Shown: positions 8,425-16,327 of the stretch, one piece after another | Numbering within the stretch: the stretch's first letter is position 1 | Layout of the letters: every line of letters begins with the position of its first letter | Source of the DNA: Aminobacter sp039907765 | GTDB taxonomy: Bacteria > Pseudomonadota > Alphaproteobacteria > Rhizobiales > Rhizobiaceae | Direction of reading: 5' to 3' | Length of the DNA: 64,000 nt | NCBI RefSeq assembly: GCF_039907765.1 | Contig: NZ_JARDJI010000007.1 | Location: forward strand, 142,408 to 206,407 | Made by a program: the position numbers and the translations under genes | The notes under the pieces: model-generated | Databases searched by the model: none | Told to the model about the DNA's origin: nothing | The model's input: only the letters and a program-made list of their open reading frames with translations

Positions 8425-9030
8425 ATGACGACGCGCTCGATCTGTCGCCCGCTGCTAGCGGGCATGGTTTCGCTCTCGCTCTATGGGGCTGGTCTCTCGC
8501 CGGGCCTGGCCGCTCCTGCCTCCGGTCGCATCGACATCTGCCACGGATATGGTTGCGCCTTTCGGTCCCGCCTCGATCTCGGAGAGGGCGACGCCAGGAA
8601 GCTGGCGTCGATTATGGCTGCGGGCAATGCCTCGCCGAAGGCCGAGCGCGCTGCGATTGCCAGGGCGGTCAGCTACTTCGAAAAGAGGGCACAGCAGGTC
8701 ACCGGCGTGCGCGACCAGCCGAAGTCGGAGTTCGGCGCCTCGAAGGTCAGGGGGCAGATGGACTGCGTCGACGAGTCCACGAATACCGATGCGCTGCTGC
8801 GCTACCTGCAGGCCAGAGGCCTGTTGAAGCACCACAAGGTAGACCGCCGGACCTCGCGCGGGTTCCTCCTCGACGGCCGCTATCCGCATTGGACGGCCGT
8901 GGTCCGGGCGTCCGATGGAACCAGGTGGGTGGTGGATTCGTGGTACGCCCCGATGGGCGGAGCGCCCGACATCTTCCCGCTGGGCGAATGGAGGAAGCGC
9001 GGCGTGCTGGAAAGCGGCGCGCTGAACTAG
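8425..9030 (+). CDS. Secreted protein with possible Cys-His-Asp hydrolase centre, unknown function
   Basis: The 201-residue protein has a plausible signal peptide (about residues 1-30, ending GLAA-PAS). The mature part holds QMDCVDEST with Cys114, PHWTAVV with His155 and RWVVDSWY with Asp171. That order and spacing, with Cys starting a helix and His and Asp on successive strands, resembles transglutaminase- or papain-like folds, so a periplasmic cysteine hydrolase or cross-linking enzyme is possible. No named family is recognised with confidence. Downstream lies a GC-rich hairpin (9058-9087) that is followed by TCGTTTT on the plus strand and could end its transcript. It stands alone, divergent from trmFO. 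Confidence 0.75.
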   Translation: MTTRSICRPLLAGMVSLSLYGAGLSPGLAAPASGRIDICHGYGCAFRSRLDLGEGDARKLASIMAAGNASPKAERAAIARAVSYFEKRAQQVTGVRDQPKSEFGASKVRGQMDCVDESTNTDALLRYLQARGLLKHHKVDRRTSRGFLLDGRYPHWTAVVRASDGTRWVVDSWYAPMGGAPDIFPLGEWRKRGVLESGALN

Positions 9031-9057
9031 CCATTGCTTCAAGTGTGGAAACGACAA

Positions 9058-9166
9058 CGCCCGCCGGGGGAGGAGATCCGGCGGGCGTCGTTTTGGTGGT
9101 CAGCCTCAGGGAGGAGGAAGGGGCTGACCTATTCGCCTTTGCCGGGGAGGAGGTCGGCTAGGCGAA
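9058..9166 (-). ncRNA. Anti-Shine-Dalgarno hairpin sRNA module 3 (distal)
   Basis: Three stem-loops follow each other on the minus strand: 9132-9166, 9098-9129 and 9058-9087. The loops, read on the minus strand, carry CCTCCTCCC, CCTCCTCCC and CTCCTCCC, complementary to a strong ribosome-binding site. The last stem has ten perfect GC-rich pairs and can be extended by pairing ACGAC with GTCGT beyond a small bulge, so it may also be the 3' terminator of the whole transcript. The module nearly repeats module 2. It resembles the loops of cuckoo (CcsR) and alpha-r14 RNAs, which bind the translation start sites of target mRNAs. Confidence 0.72.
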
Positions 9167-9195
9167 ATTCTTTTCGCCGATCGAAGAGGGCGAAA

Positions 9196-9306
9196 CTCCT
9201 CTACAACAGCGCCGCGCGTCCGCTGGACGCGCAAAGGACGCTGTAGAAACCTATGCTGGGTGCATGATCCTGTCCGAAATTTTTCGGGGTCATGCACCGG
9301 GTAACG
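9196..9306. repeat. Rhizobial palindromic repeat, copy 1
   Basis: The element has two parts: a nested palindrome (CGCGTCC / GGACGCG inside an outer CAGCG / CGCTG arm pair) and a second imperfect palindrome running from TGCATGATCC to GGTCATGCA. This architecture is familiar from short mosaic repeats scattered through Mesorhizobium-type genomes. Compared with copy 2 it has three extra bases in the left outer arm (CTACAACAGCG against CTACAGCG), which disturbs the outer stem. It lies between sRNA modules 2 and 3. Confidence 0.7.
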
Positions 9307-9307
9307 A

Positions 9308-9416
9308 CGCCCGCCGGAGGGAGGAGAACCGGCGGGCGCGTTAAGGGTGGTCAGCCTCAGGGAGGAGGAGGGGCTGACCTATTCGCCTTTGCCGGGGAGG
9401 AGGTCGGCTAGGCGAA
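9308..9416 (-). ncRNA. Anti-Shine-Dalgarno hairpin sRNA module 2 (middle)
   Basis: Three stem-loops on the minus strand: 9382-9416 (TTCGCCT/AGGCGAA plus GCCG/CGGC), 9349-9379 (GGTCAGCC/GGCTGACC) and 9308-9338 (ten pairs, CGCCCGCCGG/CCGGCGGGCG). Their loops read CCTCCTCCC, CCTCCTCCTCCC and CTCCTCCC. Base differences from module 3 fall mostly in loops and linkers, so the stems are preserved. It is separated from module 1 by a rhizobial repeat, and the duplicated unit (module plus repeat) is about 249 bases long. Confidence 0.75.
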
Positions 9417-9445
9417 GTTCTTTTCGCCGATCGAAGAGGGCGAAG

Positions 9446-9555
9446 CTCCTCTACAGCGCCGCGCGTCCACTGGACGCGCAAAGGACGCTGTAGAAACTTA
9501 TGCTGGGTGCATGATCCTATCCGAAATCTTTTTCGGGGTCATGCACCGGGTAACG
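9446..9555. repeat. Rhizobial palindromic repeat, copy 2
   Basis: Same element as at 9196-9306. The outer arms CTACAGCG (9451-9458) and CGCTGTAG (9486-9493) pair perfectly around an inner CGCGTCC/GGACGCG stem, and a second imperfect palindrome spans 9508-9545. It lies between sRNA modules 1 and 2, so repeat and module appear to have been duplicated as one block. Confidence 0.72.
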
Positions 9556-9661
9556 GCACCCGCCGGGGGAGGAGGATCCGGCGGGTGCGTTAGGGTGGTC
9601 GGCTTCGGGAGGAGGAGTAAGCCGACCGGATCCGGCAGGGTCGGGGAGGAGGTCGACCCTG
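9556..9661 (-). ncRNA. Anti-Shine-Dalgarno hairpin sRNA module 1 (DUF1127-proximal)
   Basis: Directly behind the second DUF1127 gene come three stem-loops on the minus strand: 9636-9661 (CAGGGTCG/CGACCCTG), 9597-9627 (nine pairs, GGTCGGCTT/AAGCCGACC) and 9556-9588 (eleven pairs, GCACCCGCCGG/CCGGCGGGTGC). Loops read CCTCCTCCC, CTCCTCCTCCC and CCTCCTCCC. Stem sequences differ from modules 2 and 3 while both arms change together, which supports RNA-level selection. The first hairpin begins only 13 bases after the DUF1127 stop codon, so co-transcription and processing, as in the Rhodobacter CcaF1-CcsR locus, is likely. Confidence 0.78.
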
Positions 9662-9674
9662 GCGGAAACTGCAA

Positions 9675-9815
9675 TTAGATGGCGCGGCGGGCGATCGCCG
9701 AGATTTCACCGCGGTTGATGCCGAGGTCGGCAAGCTGGCGGTTCGACAGGCGGCCCAGCTCGTTCACCGTCTCGCGATAAGCGCGCCAGTTGCGGTAAGT
9801 GCGGAGCAAGTTCAT
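9675..9815 (-). CDS. DUF1127 small protein (second copy)
   Basis: The 46-residue basic protein begins MNLLRTYRNWRAYRET and contains the DUF1127 core ELGRLSNRQLADLGINRGEI. DUF1127 proteins of Alphaproteobacteria are stress-linked; Rhodobacter CcaF1 binds RNA and is made from the same transcript as the CcsR sRNAs. This copy is 42 bases behind its paralogue and immediately upstream of the hairpin array. The two copies share the N-terminus and the core but differ in their last ten residues (SAIARRAI here). Confidence 0.93.
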   Translation of the reverse strand: MNLLRTYRNWRAYRETVNELGRLSNRQLADLGINRGEISAIARRAI

Positions 9816-9857
9816 TTTCGTTCTCTTTTCGGTTCGTACGGTTTTGAGAGCCGACGC

Positions 9858-9998
9858 TTAGATGGCTTTACGCGCGACGAAGTGGATGTCGCTGCGGGTG
9901 ATGCCCAGGTCGGTCAGTTCACGGTTCGACAGGCGGCTCAGCTCGTTCACGGTGTCGCGATAGCGGCGCCAGTTGCGGTAATTGCGGATCAGGTTCAT
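9858..9998 (-). CDS. DUF1127 small protein (first copy)
   Basis: The 46-residue protein begins MNLIRNYRNWRRYRDT and has the DUF1127 core ELSRLSNRELTDLGITRSDI, ending HFVARKAI. The ATG at 9998 gives the usual length; in-frame codons upstream lie in the leader and would add 32 unrelated residues. It is the first gene of the presumed transcript that continues through a second DUF1127 gene into nine anti-Shine-Dalgarno hairpins. Acting with those RNAs is inferred from the Rhodobacter precedent. Confidence 0.93.
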   Translation of the reverse strand: MNLIRNYRNWRRYRDTVNELSRLSNRELTDLGITRSDIHFVARKAI

Positions 9999-10043
9999 CT
10001 TCGTATCCCGTTCGTCTTTTTTCGCTTCGTGTTTACGGGGCGT

Positions 10044-10072
10044 AGATAGGTCCGCGCTGATCAAAAATGAAG
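10044..10072 (-). promoter_or_regulatory. Possible RpoH-like promoter of the DUF1127-sRNA transcript
   Basis: On the minus strand CTTCAT and CTATCT are 17 bases apart (10072-10067 and 10049-10044). Each matches four of six positions of the alphaproteobacterial heat-shock sigma consensus (about CTTGAA and CCATAT). A start near 10037 would leave a leader of roughly 40 bases. The Rhodobacter equivalent is RpoH-dependent, which makes the match worth noting, but it is modest. Confidence 0.35.
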
Positions 10073-10222
10073 CGCTATGCTCGCATGGCAGCAATGCGTT
10101 TTGTGCATTGCACCATTAATCGGCATTCACCCTTTGGTCACAATTGTGGCCGAATCGAATTTTTGCCATACTAGACAACGGCTTGGGGTGATCGTGCGGT
10201 GCATGATGGGGGAGGGTGACGC

Positions 10223-11326
10223 GTGGCGAGCCATGCAACCAAGGTGAAGATGGACATCGCCCGCTGGGCAGATGGCGGGCTCATCGACCGTGCCACGGCC
10301 GATGCGCTGGTCCGCGACGTCGAGGCCAACGAGCGCAACGGGCTCAACTTCGGCTCGATCCTGGCGGTGATGGCAGCGCTTCTGTTCGCGGCGGCCATTC
10401 TCATCCTCGTCGCGGCCAATTGGGAGGCGATACCGCGCCTGGCCAGGGTTGGCGGGCTGTTTGCCCTCATCCTTGCAGGCTATGTCGGCGGCGCCGTGCT
10501 CAAGCAGCGCGGCCATGGCGGCCTGGCCGAAGCGCTCTGGCTGATCGGCGCAGCTGCCTTCGGTGGCTCGATCGCCCTGATCGGCCAGATGTATCATTTC
10601 TCCGGCGACGAGGCGGCCGCCATCGTCACCTGGTGCATCGGGACGGGAATTGCAGCGGCGGCGCTGCGCTCCAATGCGCTCACCGTCGCCGCGGTAGGCA
10701 TTGCCGACTTCTGGCTGGTCACCAAGGGCTTCGAGCTGTTCCGGCGCGCGGATTTTCCGCATCTGTTTCCTGCGTTCATGGCCGTCCTCTGGGCGCTTTC
10801 CTATTGGACCGACAGCCGCGCGGCACGGCACCTGATCCTGCTCTCGCTCGTTCTCTATGCGGTGCTCCTGGGCATCGACTACGACGTTATGCCGGTGGGA
10901 ACGGTACTGGCGCTGGTGTCGGCCGTGCTGCTGGCGGTATCGGCCCTGGCGGCGGCTCCCGTCGAAAGCGTCGTCCGCCTGGGCGGGCGCCTGCCGCTGC
11001 ACGCATTGATCGGCTTCCTGACCGGGATGGCATTGCTGCAGTTCGACCTTGCCGAGGACGACGGTTTCGCCATTGCGGCGGCCGTGGCGCTTGCCGTGAT
11101 CGCTGCGGTCATCGTCTTCCTGGGCCGCGAGAGCCGGGCCTTGCGCTGGGTCGCCTATCTCGGCTTCGCCTTCGAACTGGCGATCGTCTACGTCGCCACC
11201 GTGGGCAGCATGCTGGGCACGGCGGGCTTCTTCTTCGCAGCCGCAATAATTCTCGCCGGTCTCGCCTACGCGATCATCCGCATAGAGCGGCGGATGAAGG
11301 CCCAGGCAGCAGGGGGAGCCGCATGA
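10223..11326 (+). CDS. DUF2157 multi-pass membrane protein
   Basis: A soluble N-terminal stretch of about 45 residues (IARWADGGLIDRATADALVRDVEANE) precedes a long run of hydrophobic helices, roughly ten over the 367 residues. This is the DUF2157 arrangement; the function is unknown. The GTG at 10223 has GGGGGAGG eight bases upstream. The stop overlaps the start of the next gene (ATGA), and the partner is a GDYXXLXY protein, a pairing seen in other bacteria. Both probably act in the cytoplasmic membrane or cell envelope. Confidence 0.88.
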   Translation: MASHATKVKMDIARWADGGLIDRATADALVRDVEANERNGLNFGSILAVMAALLFAAAILILVAANWEAIPRLARVGGLFALILAGYVGGAVLKQRGHGGLAEALWLIGAAAFGGSIALIGQMYHFSGDEAAAIVTWCIGTGIAAAALRSNALTVAAVGIADFWLVTKGFELFRRADFPHLFPAFMAVLWALSYWTDSRAARHLILLSLVLYAVLLGIDYDVMPVGTVLALVSAVLLAVSALAAAPVESVVRLGGRLPLHALIGFLTGMALLQFDLAEDDGFAIAAAVALAVIAAVIVFLGRESRALRWVAYLGFAFELAIVYVATVGSMLGTAGFFFAAAIILAGLAYAIIRIERRMKAQAAGGAA

Positions 11327-11907
11327 TGTCCCGCTACAAGCTCATCGTTGCGGCGATCGTGCTCGCGCTGGCGCAAATCGGCTTCCTGGGCTGGATGATC
11401 GCCGGGAGGGCAGCGCTGCTGCGCAGCGGCCAGGAGGTGCTGCTCAAGGTCGAGCCGGTCGATCCGCGCGACCTGCTGCGTGGCGACTACGTGCGCCTTG
11501 GCTACGACATTTCGCGCCTGCCGGCGGAAAGGATCGCCAACCTGCCTGAGGGCGAGACGACCTCTGCGGAAGGGCCGATCGTGGTGCGCCTCAAGAAGGA
11601 TGCCGACGGCTTCTGGCGTGCCGTGAGCGCCTGGCTGGGCAGTGCGGCGCTGACGCCGGCGGCGGCCGACGAGGTCGATCTTCGCGGCGAGATCTCCGGC
11701 GGCTGGAGCCTGGCTCCGGGTTCCGAGATCGGCGTGGAATATGGCATCGAACGCTTCTACGTGCCGGAAGGCGAGGGCCTGGCCATCGAGCGCGACATGC
11801 GGATGCGCAGCTTCGGCATCAGGGTGGCGGTCGGCAAGGACGGCAGCGGCCAGATCAAGGCGCTGATGGACGGCGACACGATGCTGTTCGAGGAACCGCT
11901 CTATTGA
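11323..11907 (+). CDS. GDYXXLXY domain protein
   Basis: The 194-residue protein has one N-terminal transmembrane helix (about residues 7-28) and an extracytoplasmic domain with the name-giving motif GDYVRLGYDIS near residue 51. It shares the ATGA overlap with the DUF2157 gene upstream and is probably translationally coupled to it. The molecular function of the family is not established; the pairing suggests that the two form one envelope complex. Confidence 0.88.
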   Translation: MMSRYKLIVAAIVLALAQIGFLGWMIAGRAALLRSGQEVLLKVEPVDPRDLLRGDYVRLGYDISRLPAERIANLPEGETTSAEGPIVVRLKKDADGFWRAVSAWLGSAALTPAAADEVDLRGEISGGWSLAPGSEIGVEYGIERFYVPEGEGLAIERDMRMRSFGIRVAVGKDGSGQIKALMDGDTMLFEEPLY

Positions 11908-11952
11908 GCGAGCCGGCTGCCGCACAGCTCCGGCGGCACTGGCTGTGGCGCC

Positions 11953-12414
11953 TTACGCCTCCACGGCCACGATCGCTTCGATCTCGACGGTGATGTTGTC
12001 CGGCAGCGAGCCGAAGCCGACCGCCGAACGGGCGTGACGCCCGCGCTCGCCGAAGACCTCGAGCAGGAGGTCGGAACAGCCGTTGATGACCTTGGGATGC
12101 GCTTCGAAGTCCGGCACGGCGTTGACCATGCCAAGCAGCTTGATGACGCGCCGCACCTTCGACAGGTCGCCGATGGCCGAATGGATCACGGCAAGCAGGT
12201 TGAGGCCTGTGAGGCGGGCGTCGTCATAGGCCTGATCGAGACCGATTTCGGCGCCGACCTTGCCCCTCCGGAGCATGCCGTCTGCCTGGCGCGGTCCCTG
12301 TCCAGACAGATAGAGGATGTTGTCTTCGCGCACGAACGGCACGTAGGTTGCGATGGGAGCGGGCGGCGGCGGCAGGGAGAGGCCCAGCGCCGCCAGTCGG
12401 TCGTATGGGGTCAT
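11953..12414 (-). CDS. RidA-family enamine/imine deaminase
   Basis: The 153-residue protein is a RidA/YjgF homologue with LYLSGQGPRQADG, the central GLNLLAVIHSAIGDLSKV helix and the C-terminal ARSAVGFGSLPDNITVEIEAIVAVEA. The Arg in ARSAVG matches the substrate-binding Arg of active RidA enzymes, so hydrolysis of reactive enamines or imines to ketones and ammonia is plausible. Its ATG overlaps the stop of the transporter ATPase gene by four bases. As last gene of the cluster it probably removes an imine made by the pathway, or its product; this is inference from context. Confidence 0.9.
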   Translation of the reverse strand: MTPYDRLAALGLSLPPPPAPIATYVPFVREDNILYLSGQGPRQADGMLRRGKVGAEIGLDQAYDDARLTGLNLLAVIHSAIGDLSKVRRVIKLLGMVNAVPDFEAHPKVINGCSDLLLEVFGERGRHARSAVGFGSLPDNITVEIEAIVAVEA

Positions 12415-13414
12415 TGGCTCGATGTCTGCTGTTCTGCGAGTTCAGCCTGGCGGATGCAGGCGACGCTGTGGCCTGGGCCGACCGTTTCGCGCGCCGGCAC
12501 GGTCTCTGCGCAGGCGGCGACCGCGTGCAGGCAGCGAGTGCGGAACACGCAGCCGGACGGCGGGTTGAGCGGGCTCGGGATGTCTCCCTGCAGGATGACG
12601 CGCTCGCGCCGCACGGTGGGGTCCGGCACCGGGGCGGTCGCCAGCAGCGCGCGCGTATAGGGGTGGCGCGGGTTGGCGTAGACGGAGCGCGCCGGCCCCT
12701 GCTCCATGATCCGCCCGAGATAGAGCACGACGATCTCGTCGCACAGATACTCCACCACCGTCAGGTCGTGGGAGATGAAGATCATGGTCAGGCCGAGCTC
12801 GCGCTGCAGCTCCTGGATCAGGTTCAGCACCTGCGCCTGCACCGACACGTCGAGCGCCGAGACCGGCTCGTCGGCGATGATCAGCTCGGGTTCGACCGCG
12901 AGCGCCCGCGCGATGCCCACGCGCTGACGCTGGCCGCCGGAGAACTCGTTGGGGTAGCGCCGCCCGTGCTCGGGCGAAAGCCCCACGCGCGTCAACAATT
13001 CATCGATCCTCGCCTGGCGGGCAGCGCCCTTGGCCAGCCCGTGCGTGTCGATCGCCTCGCCGATGATGTCGCGCACGCGCATGCGCGGGTTGAGGCTGGA
13101 ATAGGGGTCCTGGAAGATGATCTGCAGCCGCCGCCGATAGGCGCGCAGCGCCTTCTCGGACAGGCCGAAGAGGTCGACGCCGTCGAACACGGCCTGTCCG
13201 GAGGAAGGCTCCACCAGGCGAAGCAGGCAGCGTCCGGCGGTGGTCTTGCCCGAGCCGGATTCGCCGACGATGCCGACGATCTGGCCGCGCCGGACATCGA
13301 ACGAGATGTCCTCGACCGCCTTGACCGGGCCGCTGCCGGTCGAGAACTGCTTGCTCAGGCCGCGCACCGACAGCAGGATTTCGGCGTCGCCGGCGGAGGT
13401 TTGTCGGGCGTCGG

Positions 13415-13418
<4 letters not shown>
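12411..13418 (-). CDS. Peptide-type ABC transporter ATPase (DppF/OppF-like)
   Basis: This 335-residue ATPase has Walker A GESGSGKTT, the signature FSGGQRQRVGIARAL, Walker B LIIADEPVSALD and the C-terminal oligopeptide extension with cysteines (SGCVFRTRCLHAVAAC) typical of the DppF/OppF group, which holds an iron-sulfur cluster in some members. It powers import together with the paired ATPase upstream. The start is a GTG overlapping the previous stop (GTGA). Substrate is unknown; the neighbourhood points to an amide- or lactam-containing small molecule rather than ordinary dipeptides. Confidence 0.94.
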
Positions 13419-14464
<1,046 letters not shown>

Positions 14465-14466
14465 GA

Positions 14467-15327
14467 TCACAGGTCCTTGCGCAGGCGCGGATCGAGCAGA
14501 TCGCGCAGCCCGTCGCCGACGAGCTGCAGCGACAGCACGGTGAGGATGATGGCGAGGCCCGGGAAGATCGTGACCCAGTCGGCCTGGCCGACATATTGGC
14601 GGCCGGACGCGATCATCGTGCCCCAGGTCGGGATTTCCGGGCTGACGCCGACGCCGAGGAAGGAGAGGCCGGCTTCGGCGAGCATCGCATAGGCGAAGAT
14701 GAAGGTGGCCTGCACCAGGATCGGCGAGACGAGGTTGCGCAGCACGTGCCGCGTCATGATGCGCCAGGTCGGCACGCCGAGGGCGCGCGCGGCCTCGACA
14801 TAGGGCAGTTCGCGGATCACCAGCGTCGAGGCGCGCACGATGCGGGCGAGGCGCGGGGCGTAGACGATGCCGAGCGCGATGATGACGGTGGCGAGCGACG
14901 GCCCAAGGGCAGCCACCAGCGCGATCGCCAGCAGGATGTCCGGAAACGCCATCATCGCGTCGATGATGCGCGAGACCACGCCGTCCGCCTTGCGGAAAAA
15001 GCCCGCGACGACGCCGAGCGTGATGCCGACGACGCCGGCCAGCGCAGTGGCCGCGGCGCCGACCACCAGCGACAGCTGGCCGGCATAGATGGTGCGGCTG
15101 AAGACGTCGTGGCCGAACTCGTCGGTGCCGAAGAACCAGGTCGCGCTCGGCGGCTTCAGCCGGTTGACGATCGACAGCTTGTTCGGCGCGTAGGGCGCGA
15201 TCAGCGGCGCGAGCACGGCGAGCAGCGTGATCGTCGCGATGACGGCGAGCCCGATCGCCAGCGTGCGGCGCTGTAGGATGAGGGTGGAGATGCGCGGAGC
15301 GTCCACGCCGGCGGAGGAGGCAGCCAT
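14467..15327 (-). CDS. ABC transporter permease (DppC-like)
   Basis: The 286-residue permease begins with one helix (ALAIGLAVIATITLLAVLAPL) and the OppC_N region APNKLSIVNRLKPPSATWFFGTDEFGHDVFSR, then has the five-helix core with the ATPase-contact loop EAARALGVPTWRIMTRHVLRN. The ATG overlaps the DppB-like stop (TGATG). It forms the inner-membrane channel with the DppB-like subunit. Confidence 0.94.
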   Translation of the reverse strand: MAASSAGVDAPRISTLILQRRTLAIGLAVIATITLLAVLAPLIAPYAPNKLSIVNRLKPPSATWFFGTDEFGHDVFSRTIYAGQLSLVVGAAATALAGVVGITLGVVAGFFRKADGVVSRIIDAMMAFPDILLAIALVAALGPSLATVIIALGIVYAPRLARIVRASTLVIRELPYVEAARALGVPTWRIMTRHVLRNLVSPILVQATFIFAYAMLAEAGLSFLGVGVSPEIPTWGTMIASGRQYVGQADWVTIFPGLAIILTVLSLQLVGDGLRDLLDPRLRKDL

Positions 15328-16268
15328 CAGTAACGCACCCGCGGATCGATCATGAGGTAGAGCATGTCGATGCCGAAATTGATGAGGACGTAGATCGCGG
15401 CGATGACGAGCAGGGCGCCCTGGATCACGGGATAGTCACGGCGCAGCACGGCCGAGACGACGAGATTGCCGACGCCGGGCAGGCTGAACACCGTTTCGGT
15501 GACGACGGCGCCGGAAACCAAAAGCGCTGCGGTCAAGCCCACGACGGTGAGCACCGGGATCAGCGCGTTCTTGAACGCGTGCTTCATGACGACGCGGAAT
15601 TCGCCCATGCCCTTGGAACGGGCCGTGCGCACGTAGTCGTCGTTGAGCACGTCGAGCATCGAGGCGCGGGTGAAGCGGGTAATGAGCGCGGACGAGACGA
15701 CGCCGAGCGCCGTTGCCGGCAGGACGAGGTGGCTCATGCGCGTCAGGAACGACGCGTCTGGCCCACCGTAGCCCGCGACCGGGAACCAGCCCAAGCGCAC
15801 GGCGAAGACCTGGATCAGGATGAGGCCGAGCCAGAAGCTCGGGATGCTCGCGGCCAGCATGGTGAGCGTGGTGACCGACTGGTCGAACAGGCTGCCGCGC
15901 CGATAGGCCGACATGATGCCGACCGGCAGGGCGATGGCACTGGCGATCAGGATGGCGAACAGGGTGAGGAAGAAGGTCGGCTCGGCGCGGTCGAGCAGGG
16001 CGCTCGCCACCGGCATGTCGAGGAAGATCGAGTGGCCGAGGTCGCCGCGCGCCAGCTGGGCGAGGAAGTAGACATACTGAATGGGCAGCGGCTGGTCGAG
16101 GCCGAGGCGCACGCGCAGCGCCTCGACGTCGGCCGGTGTCGCATCCGGGCCGAGCATGACGGCTGCCGGATCGCCGGGCGCTACGCGCACGATGATGAAG
16201 ACGATCGTGACGACCGTGAACATCACGGTGAGCATGCCGAGGAGGCGCTGCAGGACGTATCGTGTCAT
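15327..16268 (-). CDS. ABC transporter permease (DppB-like)
   Basis: A 313-residue permease with about six helices, the N-terminal RLLGMLTVMFTVVTIVF helix, the family signature PGDPAAVMLGPDATPADVEALRVRLGLDQPL, and the coupling loop YVRTARSKGMGEFRVVMKHAFKNALIPV. It lies 59 bases behind the binding-protein gene and is coupled to the DppC-like gene. Confidence 0.94.
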   Translation of the reverse strand: MTRYVLQRLLGMLTVMFTVVTIVFIIVRVAPGDPAAVMLGPDATPADVEALRVRLGLDQPLPIQYVYFLAQLARGDLGHSIFLDMPVASALLDRAEPTFFLTLFAILIASAIALPVGIMSAYRRGSLFDQSVTTLTMLAASIPSFWLGLILIQVFAVRLGWFPVAGYGGPDASFLTRMSHLVLPATALGVVSSALITRFTRASMLDVLNDDYVRTARSKGMGEFRVVMKHAFKNALIPVLTVVGLTAALLVSGAVVTETVFSLPGVGNLVVSAVLRRDYPVIQGALLVIAAIYVLINFGIDMLYLMIDPRVRY

Positions 16269-16327
16269 CGATCGGCTCCCGTTCGTCCCTCCGGCGCGGC
16301 CGTGGCCGCGCCGGAAAGACCTGGCTG

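Noticed and set aside
9034..9297. Small frames over the hairpin array (70 and 63 codons).
   Set aside because: They run through GGAGGAGG repeats and palindromes, have no family match, and the stems and loops explain the conservation better.
9196..9555. The two palindromic repeats read as an insertion sequence pair.
   Set aside because: They encode no transposase and have no terminal inverted repeats around a gene; they fit dispersed rhizobial intergenic repeats.
9058..9661. The array read as a CRISPR.
   Set aside because: Repeat units are about 249 bases with internal hairpins, not short repeats with unique spacers, and no cas genes are nearby.
10216..11907. A single 563-codon frame spanning the DUF2157 and GDYXXLXY genes.
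   Set aside because: Its first two-thirds are a shadow of the DUF2157 frame; the real second gene starts at 11323 in that frame.
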